From Oopsacas minuta (lineage: Eukaryota > Porifera > Hexactinellida > Lyssacinosida > Leucopsacidae): a DNA stretch of 64,000 nt. Each line of letters opens with the position of its first letter. Position 1 is the first letter of the stretch. A program made the position numbers and the translations under genes. Below the pieces are notes generated by a model. It was given only the letters and a program-made list of their open reading frames with translations, was not told the origin of the DNA and did not search any database. Positions 11,602-24,400 of the stretch are shown here, piece after piece. The stretch is taken from the NCBI GenBank assembly GCA_024704765.1, contig JAKMXF010000044.1, forward strand, positions 310,001 to 374,000. The letters run 5' to 3'.

Positions 11602-13408
11602 TTTATCACATGTTGTGAGAAGCATATTTACACATTATAAATCGTGGATATTTATTCTTCCCAATTCTCACTACTTTTAGAAGCCGAGAAAATGGAGTCA
11701 CATGTCATTTTGTCTCATGCGTTCCAACCATCCGTACCCTTCCTCATACTCAGTAGAAAATGTCTTATGAAGTCTCAATTTCCATTTAAAATTATTGTTG
11801 CCAAAACTTTTCACCGAGGTTATGGGTTCATTCGAACTATCTTAAAATACACAATCTAAATGCAGTTCCTATTTTTTGTATGCCTTAGTTTACCCTCCTA
11901 AAACTTCAAAAATATATCTGAATACATCGGTGGATATCGACGAATGTTGTGTTCTTGGTCCACACGTTTAAAGCTGATTCATAAATCGCAATCCAAATTT
12001 TGAGTCTTTACATATATCTCACATTTGGTTACTCTTCCTACAGTCTTACCTTCCTTCTTGAGACTTTTCAATTCTCTTTGCACAAAGAATATTTGCATGG
12101 CTGCAATACTAAATTCAATATTCTTTGATCTCTGCAAATGTTTCAATTCGAAGTCATTCCTATAGAAAATGGATTAAGGTTGACCAATATTTGCTAATGT
12201 TGAATCAGTATATGTATTATAACACTGAGTATTCATTACTTACAGTCCACACGAATGTTTCTCAATCTTCTTTCTCTCGCGGACCAACCTTGTCTCATAT
12301 ATAAAGGTCCCGTGGAGCCTCAGCCACTAAACATAAGTGAAATTTGTAGGATGACTCCAGTTTGAGAACAAGTACTCTACACAATGTAACTATACGAAAT
12401 TCTGTGATTTTCTAGTGCATTTTACAAAAAGGTTTGCGAGCCGCAACTAACAAACATATCCATTAGTGCTCATTGGGAGAGTTCTTGTTGTTATTGTATG
12501 TTATGATTATTTATGAATAGAATGTAACATAATGCCTATGTTGTTTTGGGTATATCCAACTGCATAGGGACGCTTTGCCCTAGTGTCAAAAGTTCTATGG
12601 GTATATTTGACCCAAAGAGGGACTATTGACCCTAGCGCTAAAACCTTACTCTAGTGCCAGGTGTTCAGTGGGTACTCCTTGTTCTAATTCCAGAAGTCTA
12701 GGGAAATATTTGATCCGTAGGGGGGACTATTGGCCCCAGTGCCACAAGTCCGGAGGGACCACTTGCTTGAATCTTTTGGTGATATTTTCCTCCATAACAT
12801 ATATTAACGTAATCGTGGTACGTTAATTCTTGATATAGATCCTTTTTGTTTTAATTGCCAATATTGTCCAAAATTTCACAATGATGCCCTCCGTTGGAGA
12901 ATAGCCGAAATATCACTGCTGATCTTTGAATCTACTAGAAATTCCTGAAAATCTGAGCAGTTTAACTAAAACTATAGTAAATCTAATGAATTATACTTCC
13001 TATAGTATTCATACTACCATACACGAATTTAGTATCTAAATTTCAATTATACTATGAGCAGGGCAGGGGTTGATCAACCGAATTAAGTGGGCGGTTAAAA
13101 CTGTTTCGATAATAGCGGTTAACAGGTTAACCACTGCATTTATTCTTAATACAATCAATGATGTTTTGAGACTAAAATTGAAATTATTAATACATAGCTA
13201 TTATATATATATATATACAATCGTGATGCGATGTTATCTTTTTCAACTAATGAAATTTGAGAATACGGACCTAAATGTAACTTCTCATAAATACCAAGCT
13301 AGCAAAATTCGTGATATTTTATTTCTTATCTCTCAAACGCTTAGGAACACTAGACATTTGGTTGAAATAATACTTTTTCCTTTAACCGAATATATTTTAT
13401 TTAAGCAG
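11602..13408. other. Gene-poor DNA with one candidate exon
   Basis: No complete gene seen. A candidate minus-strand exon of 110 bp lies at 12050-12159. It has a pyrimidine-rich acceptor (CTATAG), donor GTAAGA, equal phase at both ends and 36 open codons reading as a charged helix (AsnAspPheGluLeuLysHisLeuGlnArgSer at its start). It is on the same strand as the ESRP-like exon but does not resemble that family. A run of repeated wording such as gactattg(a/g)cccc(t)agtgc occurs around 12560-12760, suggesting a degenerate local repeat. Confidence 0.3.
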
Positions 13409-13789
13409 TAAACTGGGGCCTTATTGAGTAAAATTCTAAGAATTCATGAATTATTCTTAGTTTTCGCTAGGAATTCTTAACTTGGCTATACTTAACGGAT
13501 TCTAAGAAAAATTCTTAGAATTGGGTAATTCTACTTGATTGATTCTCGCTATTGATTAACAAAATTTATGACAATTCATTCTACTTCTATCACTTTTTGA
13601 GAAGATATACGGATAGTAGAAAATAAATCCTTATACTTGTATACTTGATTTATCATTAATGAGATAAATTGCCCCAACCAATAGAAAAGGATACTCACTG
13701 CATTTCTCATTTGTGACTATTGTATACACACATGGCCTCGCTTTTTGTTCTTTTGGAGCCTGAAATAGGCAGTTTACGATACCAGAGAT

Positions 13790-14735
13790 ATTTCGTGACA
13801 GGTTAAACCTCCTTGATGCGTACACAGATGTAGAGTTTATTTCTCGTTATAGAATCAAAAGAGAGATGTTCTTAGAATTGCATGATAAAATTGAGACTTT
13901 CATCTCTTGATCTACAAGCCGATCTCATTCACTTTCGGTGACAATTCAATTAGCGGTCACTCTTCAGTTTCTAGCTACGGGTAGTTTCCAAACTGTGGTT
14001 GCATCAGCTCATGGAATTTCCCAGCCCTCTGTGTCCAACTATGTTAGAGGTGTAACAGATGCATTGTACTCAATTGCGAAATACCTTATACAGTTTCCAA
14101 CTGCTGCTAGACAGATGAGCATGCAACATGGATTTATGGAAAAATTCAGGTACCCAAAGTATTAGGTTGCATAGACGGTACACACATCCCAATTGTTGCG
14201 CTTAGCACCAACGAAGCATTTTATGTTAATCGTAAAAGTTTTCATTCAATTAACGCCAAGCGATATGTGACGATGTATTCAAATTTATTGATGTAGTTGT
14301 GAAGTGGCCAGGCAGCACACATAGTGCGTTCATATGGAGGCAATCAGGAATCAATCTTAAGATCGCCAGTGAAAAATTCCAATTCTTGATGGGTGGTTTC
14401 TCGGCGATAGTGGTTATCCGTTGCGCACAAATTTAATAACTCCATAATTATCTCCTGTTACAGGTCGCGAAAGAAGGCATGATCGTGCTTTACTGAAAAC
14501 TCGAAATACAATTGAATGCACTTTTGGAATATAGAAGAGCAGATGGAGATCAATGGACTAGACTGGTGACAGTTTGTGCTATACCGCAGAGAGGGTTTGC
14601 AAACTAATTTTATCCTCCACGATACTTCATAGTTTTTGTGTTGATTCCTGGCATCAAATTGATATTGAAAACTTGGAAAGTGACATGACCCACATTGAAA
14701 CAGACTACACTGAACATTCAGATAATGGGATTTGA
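13790..14735 (+). pseudogene. Decayed HARBI1-type transposase of the Harbinger element
   Basis: DDE-type nuclease remnant. Readable blocks, in several frames, are: AsnLeuLeuAspAlaTyrThrAsp and PheIleSerArgTyrArg (13800-13905, then TGA); the helix-turn-helix-like ThrIleGlnLeuAlaValThrLeu to SerGlnProSerValSerAsn (13938-14165); GlyCysIleAspGlyThrHisIlePro with the first catalytic Asp (about 14166-14195); TrpPheLeuGlyAspSerGlyTyrPro with the second (about 14395-14420); and ArgAsnThrIleGluCysThrPheGly with the Glu (about 14505-14530). The frame ends at TGA 14733-14735. Numerous stops and shifts show that it is inactive. Confidence 0.82.
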
Positions 14736-14870
14736 GTTCGAGAAAATATAATTATAAATTATTTCACATGATATAGGAAGTTTAATTAATTAACTGAGCA
14801 CATGAATGAATGAATTAGGCTCTGATTTACTTATAACATAATTATCTTAATTAAGGATTCCTAATCTTGA

Positions 14871-15636
14871 CTTTGAAAGTAATGAGGCAATGAAGACAAA
14901 TTAGAAGTAGGAAATGAAGGGGACAATGTCTGAAAATGCGGCAGAGGAGGCATAGTTTGAGCCATCAGAAGAGAAAGTGTCTTTGATTAATCCGCTGCTG
15001 TATGTTGCAAAATCTGGATCACTCGATCGAATTTACTCTCAAGTCGATCTAGCTTAGAATCGATGTTAGTCAAAATCTCCAATTTCTTATCTTCTTTCTC
15101 TAAAATTGCACGTTTGGTCGATTCCAATTCGTAATTTTCCAAACGATGGCGTTTTCTTGGGGCTTGTTGGAAAAACTTTATTTCTTCAATATCTTGAGAA
15201 CAGCTGCGCTCACCAGCATCCTTTCAGTTTCATCATTGGAACATTGGAAATCAAGAGAGAGATCGATACCCAATTCAATGCCTTCAAAAGCTTCCTTCCC
15301 TTGATGCTACTGATTTTAGCTTCCCTTTCATTTAAATCATCATCTGCAGGACCTCATCCAGTTTTTCTTGCTGATGCTAACTTATCTGCAATACAAGGCT
15401 TATGTTTTGTTAGTATATTATACCATTTTTTCATGATATCATCTCTTGTTCTTACATTCCCACGTACTTCAGACAGTCTCCCTGAAATTTCTCCTCAGAT
15501 TTTGTTCTTATCATCGAAAGTCAGAGTTGATAGAGCGCCGAACAATTTCGATTTTTGACCATGAATGAGATCCGAGTGACATTATCTCCTCCTGAGTAAA
15601 ATTCTTTGAACGAGTCTTCGATTTTTCAGTGGTCAT
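14871..15636 (-). pseudogene. Myb/SANT-like partner protein of the Harbinger element, damaged
   Basis: Second Harbinger gene, which in this superfamily binds DNA and brings the nuclease to the element ends. The start is ATG 15636 (MetThrThrGluLysSerLys). PheThrGlnGluGluIle opens the Myb/SANT-like domain. A frameshift near 15540 is followed by LysIleTrpGlyGluIleSer, LysLysTrpTyrAsnIleLeu and a long helical tail, with further shifts before TAG at 14871-14873. The domain assignment rests on the spaced Trp residues and the position inside the element. Confidence 0.7.
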
Positions 15637-16171
15637 AATGCGAGCGATTGTTAAGATATTATCATAATTAATTAATATTGTATTATTATTTATAACTAAA
15701 GATGATAATATACGGAAATGGATAAAATTACGTAGATTGCGTATATTTTGCAGGATGTCACTCAAATGACATTGACTTTATTTACCTTAGTTTAAATACA
15801 ACACCATTTTGTTTCAAAGTATATGAGATATAATTACAGAAATACTTTTATTGATGTCATAATACAATTCAGAGTGACATCAAGAAATAGTATCTAAATA
15901 TAGTTGGGTATGTAGTTCGACTTGTTCTATACTGCGGTTATTACAACTTGTAGATATGATAGTCAAACATATTGTCTTAAGCGATTTACAATCTTTGTAA
16001 ATAAATGCCTATTTATTATAATTTCATAGAAAAGTAGAATAAATTTTAAGTTAAGTGTACTCTTTACCCCACTAAATATAATTCTTAGAATTATTCTAAG
16101 AATCTCACTTAAAGTTAAGCAAAATTCTAAGATTTTGACTTAAGAATTTTAGTTAATAAGGCCCCTGATAA

Positions 16172-17212
16172 CAATCTACTATTCTTTGACATGTTCTGAA
16201 TAACAAGAAATTAAATGTATCCGTGACCTACGTAATATTAAGTAGGTCACGATGTATCGTAAAATTTCTAAGGAAGCGTTCATTGATTTAAATATATATT
16301 GCGGAGATCAACTGTCCTATGATCCGACCCGGCCGACCAGTCAATCTCAATAACAATTAAACAATACTTAACCTTACTAAATTTAGATTGAAACTAACAC
16401 TATGTCAACCCCAATCTCGACAACTTTGGTGAATAAAAGAGGGAGATGTCGGGCAATAATCGAACAATTTGCTACTATGTATCTCAAACTGTTAGCTATT
16501 TTAACTTGCCGATCGAACGGTTGGTCAAAATCTCGAGCGATACGGCCAATATCTGACCGGTTCTATCTCTGATATGTTGAGAATAGCGGAATACAGTGTG
16601 AGCAAAATATAAAGCATAGCACTGGACGAACCTATAAGATCCGGATACTTCCTCAAGCGAGGAACGATTTTTGAGATCAGTTCAAAATGTTGAAAACATT
16701 TTGTGGTAAATGTATACATAATAGAGTTGACTTTAGCTGTATTTCCACGTCAAACACGTATGAATCCTGAAATTGTGGATTGGAACACTTTAGAACTGCC
16801 ATAGAGATAGTATTATTTCTGAGTTCCGGGCATATCCTAAGATCAGAACATCCTCAGCTCCGAGCGACACTGCTCAGATCTCAGAGCTTCGACTGTATTG
16901 ATAATCCGAATAGCAGATAGAAATCGCAAAATAAACTTCAGAAATTGGAATAGTAACTCTAGATCAGTTGATGATTTATGTTCCGTTTCAAATATTTACT
17001 TCTCCTCAAATGGCATTGCAGTAAAATTATTAAATAAGCAACTACGTATTTGTAACCCCAAGATGTTAAGATAAAGGAATTTATTAATATAATTAACATT
17101 TATGAAAAAACAAGTATGACATAATAGCACTATTTAATGTGCAAAAATAGGATGTGAATCTTGAAGCAATGTTGACGGGGTGATGAATTGTGAATACAGT
17201 TTAAGAGTTTAG
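16172..17212. other. Intergenic with a short perfect hairpin
   Basis: AT-rich DNA between the Harbinger element and serine racemase-like copy A. A 10-bp perfect stem (cgtgacctac at 16222-16231, gtaggtcacg at 16242-16251) encloses a 10-base loop. Near-identical ATGTATC copies flank it on both sides. No gene seen. Confidence 0.45.
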
Positions 17213-18208
17213 TTAAGTAGAAGGTTTTGGAGGAATAGAAGCTAAGTCTACATTACCCCCACACACTACAACACATACATTCTGTACACCTATACTTGAA
17301 GACAGATGTTTTAACTTGAATGAAGCAGCAAATGCAGCAGCAGCAGAAGGCTCTACTATAATTTTAAGTCTCTCCCAACTAAGATACATAGCAGAGATTA
17401 TCTCTTCTTCAGTTACAGGTATAACGTCTGTCAGATGTTCCTGGAGAACAGGCCAAGTTAAGGAGCCAATCGGAGCAGTTAATCCATCGGCTATCGTCTT
17501 AGGTCGACTCTCCATAGGAATCCTCTTTTTTGCTAAAAACGAGCGATATTTATCACCGACATTTTCAGGCTCAGCTGCATATATTTTAACACTGGGCTTT
17601 ATGCTCTTGACAGCAATACAGATACCAGATATTAATCCCCCACCAGAAACAGCTACTACAATTGCATCTACATTTGGAACTTGTTCTAGTATCTCAAGAC
17701 CTACAGTTCCCTGTCCTGCCATTACATATGGATTATCATACGGATGGATCATTACAGCATTTTCGCCTTGTTCCTTCTTCACTTCTTCTATCTTACTCAT
17801 TATTTCAGGCATCAAAGTACCACATCCATATACACTACCTCCAAAATCCTTAACGGAATTTATTTTAACAGCTGGTGAGTAACTAGGCATTACGATGTGT
17901 GCTTTCAAACCTTTTAACTGAGCAGTCTTAGCCACTGCTTGTGCATGATTTCCACTGCTAAAGGCTACAAGAATGGGCGGTGTGTCCCTATTCAAACAAA
18001 CATTAGTAACAGCGTTCATACAACCTCGAAACTTAAATGAACCAGTCCTTTGAAAGTTCTCGCATTTGAAGTAAAAGTTAAATCCGTGCATTTCATCAAG
18101 AGATGTTGACGTCATTATTGGAGTTCTATAAATGAACGGTTTGATTGTCTCTGCAGCTTTTCGTATGTCATCAACAGTTGGAGGCACGTCATCAAGGGGG
18201 TTAGCCAT
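17213..18208 (-). CDS. Serine racemase / threonine dehydratase-like PLP enzyme, copy A
   Basis: Single-exon 331-residue fold-type II pyridoxal-phosphate enzyme of the cytosol. Relatives convert L-serine to D-serine or deaminate serine/threonine. The PLP lysine is Lys59 in ThrGlySerPheLysPheArgGly. SerSerGlyAsnHis at 84-88 keeps the Ser that acts as second acid/base in serine racemases. The phosphate-binding loop SerGlyGlyGly is at 187-190. Glu212 and Asp218 fit the divalent-metal site of the racemase family. The residue facing the PLP ring nitrogen is Cys (ValCysGlyGlyAsn) where human serine racemase has Ser; serine dehydratases also use Cys. The triple-serine loop reported for animal aspartate racemases is absent. 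The last ~80 codons are almost identical to copy B at 36329-37312. Substrate cannot be decided from sequence. Confidence 0.9.
   Translation of the reverse strand: MANPLDDVPPTVDDIRKAAETIKPFIYRTPIMTSTSLDEMHGFNFYFKCENFQRTGSFKFRGCMNAVTNVCLNRDTPPILVAFSSGNHAQAVAKTAQLKGLKAHIVMPSYSPAVKINSVKDFGGSVYGCGTLMPEIMSKIEEVKKEQGENAVMIHPYDNPYVMAGQGTVGLEILEQVPNVDAIVVAVSGGGLISGICIAVKSIKPSVKIYAAEPENVGDKYRSFLAKKRIPMESRPKTIADGLTAPIGSLTWPVLQEHLTDVIPVTEEEIISAMYLSWERLKIIVEPSAAAAFAASFKLKHLSSSIGVQNVCVVVCGGNVDLASIPPKPST
17223..17455 (-). repeat. Gene-converted 3' segment shared with copy B
   Basis: Matches 36333-36565 at about 96% (8-9 differences in 233 bp, synonymous sites included). Directly outside this block the two genes are much more different, and the match stops at the end of the coding region. 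Confidence 0.85.
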
Positions 18209-18885
18209 GTGAGCTAATAGCTAATTTATCAAAATAATCTATATTCGAATTAATGAGGATTGCAACAAGGTAACACACAAGGTGCAACTTTGTTGGAGGA
18301 AAAGAGAACAAGTAGGCACATGCAACAAGTTTGCCTTCAAAATCCGAATAACTAATTTGCATGAATATTGTTGCGTGGATATTCAACATACAGGATGTAA
18401 GTTTGTTACATCCTGTGGTGGGCTTATGGTGTGCTATAGTCTACTGCTGCTAAGCAGATTGAAACAATATCCATTAATTAATTAAACACAATTGACTCTC
18501 ATTAATATGAAACCTTTATCACAAAACTTAGATAAGACTTTTCATTCCCACCAATGCCTTCCAATGAAAATCAGGATAAATACAAATTCCAGATAAAGAC
18601 TATCACTTGGTCTCATATTAACGAGAGTCCATTAAATACTTTTATATACTGCTGAGGAGCCTGTAAGGTGGATTATGTAACGTAAGGTAGTATACTTGTA
18701 AGATTACAGATTAAAGTGATAAAATATATGATAAGATCGAGTATAATCCTGTTAAATTACGAATCAACAATATATTACTTACTTGAATCAGTTAGTTGTA
18801 GACTATAGAGCATGGGTTAACATAAGTTTCCTTCAGAAGTATGTATCATATAATATTTTTAATTACATAATAATTACTGTATTTG
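18209..18885. other. Intergenic, no gene seen
   Basis: The 5' side of serine racemase-like copy A and the 3' side of BBS4. A short inverted pair (acatcctg/caggatgt near 18391-18415) is present. Open frames here are short and featureless. Confidence 0.4.
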
Positions 18886-20431
18886 CTAAGTTGCAACTTC
18901 CTGTTGGTCAGGCAATCCTGAGTGTAGAATAGAGCTCAATTGCCCTGACATCTTAACAAGTTCTGGATCTAGTGTTTTAAGACTGACACTAGTAATCAGA
19001 GACTCGAATTTAGTAATAAAGTATAGAGCAGATTTGGAATCTGCATTCTTTATAAGAAATATAGAGTAGTTAAGTAGAAGAGATATGTCGTCCGGCATAA
19101 GAGTTAAAGAATGTTCAAATGCCTGTTTAGCTTGACTTTGTTCATTTAGATGAGTTAGAGCTATTCCTAACAAAAGGTAAGATGCTCCTAGACGTGGATT
19201 GGTGCCAATAGCCGCGCGTAAGAAATGAACAGCTGATGCATATTGCCGTATTGTGAGATGTATCAAGCCTAAATTGTATGCTATGCGCCATTCAAAAGGA
19301 GCTAAGTACCAAGAGCGTTTGAGACAACTGACAGCTATGACGTATTTCTTCTTGTCAAAGAAACACATACCAATATTATTCCATAGCTGGGGGCTCTCTG
19401 GAGTGGACAGAGTAGCAACACGGTATTTGGAAATAGCTACATCATGATCCTAATAATAACAACAATATATTTAATTATCAATAGGCCATCTTTACTATGA
19501 AATATTAACTGTATTAGCATATTCACCTGATGTTTCTGCATAACGCTACCTACAGCAAGGATAGCCTTGTGCTCAGTTGGAGAATAAGCGAGCGAGTTGC
19601 CTAGATACTCAAATGCCTCTTGATGCTTATTGTTTCTAAGATATAACAATCCTAATGTAGTCATTAGCTCAGTATCTTCTGCAGAGATAGCTAGAGCTTC
19701 TTTATACACAGCAATAGCTTGTTCGATATTTCCCTCCTCAAGATGTACTCTACCAAGTTGCATGTAGGAGCTGTGTTGCTGTCCAATCTCTATAGCCTTC
19801 TTGAGATGATTCTTTGCAGCAGAACTGTCTCCAAGACGAGCATAGCATATTCCTTGATTATGCAATATCTCCCAATCCTTATTCTCAGGATTTCTGTTTT
19901 GTATAAGTTCTAATGCACTTGAATACACCTGAAGAACGAGTATACAGTAGTTTGTTGCTATTATACAAGCGTGTAAAATTACAATGTTGTATCTCAAATT
20001 AGTACTTCGGTATAATACTATGAACCTACCTCAATAGCTGTTTTATGTTTGCCCATTAGAAATAAAGATCTTGCAATCTGTTTCAAGTTTTCTGGATTTT
20101 GTGGATTTAGTCTTGAAGCTACTTGAAGAGAATCCAAGCTCTCCTGAATCCTTCCTTCCTGTCTGAGTACCATTCCTTGTACATACTGTGCATACTCACA
20201 CATACCTTGAGTCTCTGCTAACTGCTGAACTATCAGAGAACGACAGGTGTCAAAATCTTTTGACATGTAATGAGAATGAATCAACCAGTTACGAGATTCG
20301 AACGGTGGAATTTCAGGTGCCTTACTTGTTCGAATCATTCTCCGCTCCACCTGACGAACTGGGATATCAGTATCATTTGAATTCACAACCTTATCATCAT
20401 TAGATCCTGCACCAGTACCACCATCTGACAT
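18886..20431 (-). CDS. BBS4: BBS4, BBSome subunit (three exons)
   Basis: Exons 20431-20030, 19928-19527 and 19449-18886 join in phase 0 with GT/AG introns of 101 and 77 bp and give 455 residues. The N-terminus has SerLysAlaProGluIleProProPhe and AsnTrpLeuIleHisSerHisTyr, a signature of BBS4. Tandem tetratricopeptide repeats follow through most of the protein. Strongly conserved blocks include AspTrpGluIleLeuHisAsn, ThrThrLeuGlyLeuLeuTyrLeu and LeuTrpAsnAsnIleGlyMetCysPhePhe. BBS4 is part of the BBSome coat that moves membrane cargo in and out of cilia and binds the PCM1 centriolar-satellite protein. The human protein is longer at the C-terminus (519 residues), where it is disordered. Exons 1 and 2 are both exactly 402 bp. 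Confidence 0.95.
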
Positions 20432-21401
20432 GCTACATTATTTATACGTGGTAATGTTTGTTTTAACTAAATATACAACTATTCATGCTTTTCAACAATT
20501 TATAGAACACAGGAGGGGGCAAATGTAAGAGAATTATGTAATTCACAGTTAGAAATGTCATATATATCTACTTTCTACATCCATAAGTAAAATTTGATGA
20601 TTTTCCTAAATTCTCTTTCACAGGTAAGCAATACATGACAAATCAAAATTATAATTCCGATTTCACTACTATGTGATGTTGCAGAGTTTCAACTTCAAAT
20701 AAAATTGTACATAAAGTGAGTATTTGAACAGGTCAGTGCAATAATATTATTGTACTAGCAGAGTAGGTACTTTTCTTATTAGAGACAGTTTCACTTCTAA
20801 TGACATAATAATAGATTATGTGGCGGTTGCTTAATTATTACGAACTTAGTCCGAGAGAGTTAGTCCATTACTTAATCAGCAAAATTGTTTCGCCCAGAAT
20901 ACTACTACTATACTACTAAAGATGTCTGAAGCTCCGTTCAGAGTTGAAATATTAACAAGTTTCACAAACAAAATACTTATGGGATGACCGAGGGTGTACT
21001 GATACAGATATTTTCAAAATTCGAATCACATTTTTCTTGTAAAATGCAAATTATTGAGTCAACATTACAGTAGAACTCGGATAAAACGAACCCCCTCGGG
21101 AAACAAAAATAGTACCATACTACAGAAGTACGTCTTATCTGAATATTTTTCTTATACAATTAGTACAAAAGATTGGTGATCAGTTTTTGAGAAAAGTACG
21201 TCTTATCCTAGTTCTGCTGTACTCTAAACGATGAGATTTCCAGCATGCATTGGGAGCGATAAATATATAATAGGTTAGGGTCTATGTTAGTTATAGACGA
21301 ATAGCATTAGAATGCTATTGTCAAATGTAATTAATTAAGTTAGTGATTAAAGTTGGTAGCTACAGCGTTTTAACAAAGTTTAGATTTGTTTATGATAATT
21401 C
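20432..21401. other. Intergenic, contains a pogo-like MITE
   Basis: Spacer between BBS4 and the SFI1-like gene. It holds the short element at 21066-21221 and no gene. Confidence 0.45.
21066..21221. mobile_element. Pogo-like MITE, family with GGATAAGACG-type ends
   Basis: About 156 bp. The left end is TACAGTAGAACTCGGATAA. The right end is the inverted copy reading agtacgtcttatcctagttc to ctgctgta. TA is at both margins. A relative lies at 62873-63043 in the opposite orientation, sharing the internal gggaaacaaaaatagta and aaatattc stretches. Confidence 0.75.
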
Positions 21402-24400
21402 TCAGATATTAGCAGGAACACTAAAATGTTGCGTAAAACTATCAATGTTATGTTTGATAGAGCTCTCCAATCTCTGTATAGTCTCAGTAATTTCTCGTAC
21501 TCTGTTCCTAATCTCAACTACCCCCTCGCTGTTAAGAGAATTCTCAGATTGGGATTGAGCAAGTTTTTCCCTCACACTTTTAAGCAGTAGCTTACTCTCG
21601 TATACTTGTATTAGCTGCTGTTTTGTTGTTTGTAACAATTTCAAGTCATCATAAGATATCTTCACCATCTCTTCTCTCTGTTTAGGATAAGGTTGGGAAC
21701 TAGCTATAATATCTGTATGTGACGTCATCAACGGACCAGCATCAGTTAACACTTCACACACAGAACTAGGTTTAATTTCTATGTGATCAGAGCTAGAAGA
21801 GATCTGGTTGCTTGTCTGCTTCATGAACTCAGGAATTCGAGGTGCTGGGAGAGCCCTGCCTCTCACGGTAAAGTCAGTTATCTCTGACCAGAACTTATCT
21901 ACACCAGAATGCTGCCTCGGTATGTTTGACGTGAGACTTGGTACAGCTAGTGCACATCTCCTGACCTCTCTGGTCTCATTCTTCTTTCTAGAAATTGTCC
22001 TCTGTTTCCAAATCTTGGCACATTTAAGCGCACATCCCCAGCTGTATTTGGTATTCCTCTCTATATTCCTCATTAGGTTAGACTCATCAGCTGCTAGCAT
22101 AACATTACCCGCGTGAATTATCTGTAAAATTCCTTTCTTAACAACTCTCTCCTTGAATTCATCAGCTGCTCGTTGATATCTCCCTCTCTTCCTCCTACAT
22201 TCCCTGGCATTAGCTCTCAAGGCCAGGAGAACTTTCCTCTCCAAAGCACGACTCCAAAACCATAAAGCTAACATATGTCTGTGATTGTAGTAGCGCTGTA
22301 AGCTGAGCTGTAATCTCCACTGAGTGTAAGTTCTAGCTAACAGGGATGAGAGATGGAACCAACATGCCCGTTGGTACATATTTATAAACTGCTTCCTAGC
22401 AACCATGGCATTCTTCCATTGAGACACACAGCGGGATGTTAAACAGCTGTAATAGTGATTGTTAGCTTTCATTACATCATATCGCTTTATCACAGTTTTA
22501 TCTCTCAGGCTTAACCAGCCCCAGAAACATCTAGCTAAACAACTCTTATTGATTATAGCTCTGATTTTAGAAATCCTTTCAGCTTCATAGAATCTCCTTT
22601 CTAATACATTTATTTGTGTGAATTTCCAAATTTGGAAACAATCATTAATAAGATATTTATTTCTAAAATCTTCTGCTAGTTTCTCTCTCGCTTTCTGCAT
22701 CTTAACAAATTCAATGTTTTCTCGCCAAATTCTAATCGCCTGGAGCTGAACTTTAATTTTACAGTACTCTTCTGCTCGTAGCATAACCCTATGTTCTTCC
22801 TTCGCTAACACAATGTATTGCTTCCATGCTATGAAGGTTTTACGTATACAGGTCAAACCTAGCAGAGAGATTAATTCATGACATCTTCTTCGAATAAATT
22901 GATTTCTATCAAATATTTGTTTCATTCGATAAAAGCAAATGCTGGTAATTCTAATTTGATATTTATTGTTAGCGAATATTTTCGCTTCTCTCCGCTCACG
23001 ACAGATAACTACAAAATGCTTCCAAATAATGAATACGTTCTTTTGTAGAGAAATTCTATAATTCAAGTCAGCCGTTAAAAAGCGCATTTTCTCGTTGTTA
23101 GCTAATTGATACTTTTCTCTCCACTGAGAAAAGAACGAACGCAATAATATACAAGAATGGTTTTCAAGTGCTTTCTCCAATAATTCATTATTCACTCTTT
23201 GTTGTTCAAGACAATCAACCCAAACGTAGAAATAATGATTAAGAAATATCTCGCGTTGAAACCGAGTAGAGAGATTGGAATGTTCTCTCTCTATAGATTG
23301 TCTACAGAGATACAATTTCAAAGATGTAATGCATTTACTTTGTAGGTTTCTCTCATAATAATATGCTATCTTCTTAAACTTTTCTTTCTTAGCTGTTCTT
23401 GCTGCCCAATAACTCTGAAATCCATTGAAACTTTTAGCAAGTATAACTCGAGCATAATGAGATCTAGCTAATTTAGTAGCACCTCGCTGTTTCAATTCTA
23501 TCCTTTTATCCATCCGAATCTCCCACTCATTCCAGGCGTGACGATATTTCCACAAAACCCATAGACTAAGAGCTATTTGGTTATTCCACTCAGTCACACG
23601 TTTCTGTCTCTGTGCTGTAACTATACATTTCCAGGACTTTGACTTCAAAGTGAATATTCTGAATGATTTAGCAGCGCGTTCTCTCTCCTGCTCCGATCTA
23701 CGGAAATCAGTATAATATACCCATTCTAGCCATAACCTTCTCATTTTGCTACGTGCAGCTAAATTCTCGATCTGCTTGTGTTTGTCTCGTAAGTTCTTTT
23801 CTTTCAATCTCCTAACACTCCATCTCTTCATATAATGACTCATTAATCTGTGTTGATAATCTTGCTTTAAATTCCAATATACCAGTTTAGTATTCCTTCT
23901 ATGTAATGTATAATCTCTCAACAACTCAAAGCTATTATGAACTAATTTAAAATTGTAATAATTATCTGCAAATAAAATCGATTGTATTCTATCATTTCTC
24001 TCTTTAATTCTGAATAACCATACAAACCACACTCTCTTCTTGATAACGCTGGAGTACAAGGATATAGATCTGCTCTCCATTTCATTATATACTTTCTTTC
24101 TAGATAATTCTTCTAACCAAATATGAAATGTCTCTTCAATTCGCTTTCTAAGATTAAATTCATTCGCAATATTAACTTTCTCTTCATCAAATCTCCTCAT
24201 CAAAACAAACTCCTTCCAAGCAGGAAAATAAATCCTAGCAGAGAACTTGTATCTCAGCTGATCTGCTATATGTTCTTTTTCTTTTTCAACTCTGTTTAAA
24301 GTCATAAACATTTTCCAAGCCTTCATACTCTTTATCAATAATCTGAATTTATTGTTGCAATCAGCTCGTACTGACTCTATCCAACTGATTTTATGACAGA

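Larger units (their letters stand above)
13412..16168. mobile_element. Harbinger (PIF) DNA transposon, full length
   Basis: A 2757-bp element. The inverted ends share GGGGCCTTATT followed by similar AAAATTCT-rich sequence (left from 13412, right ending 16168). A TAA trinucleotide flanks both sides (13409-13411 and 16169-16171), the expected three-base target duplication of this superfamily. Inside, on opposite strands, are the two genes this superfamily normally carries: a HARBI1-type nuclease (plus) and a Myb/SANT-like DNA-binding protein (minus), converging towards 14.8 kb. Both are damaged. Confidence 0.9.

Noticed and set aside
13070-13411. 113-codon plus-strand frame next to the Harbinger element
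   Set aside because: Low-complexity hydrophobic translation over a TA repeat, running to the element's edge; not a gene.
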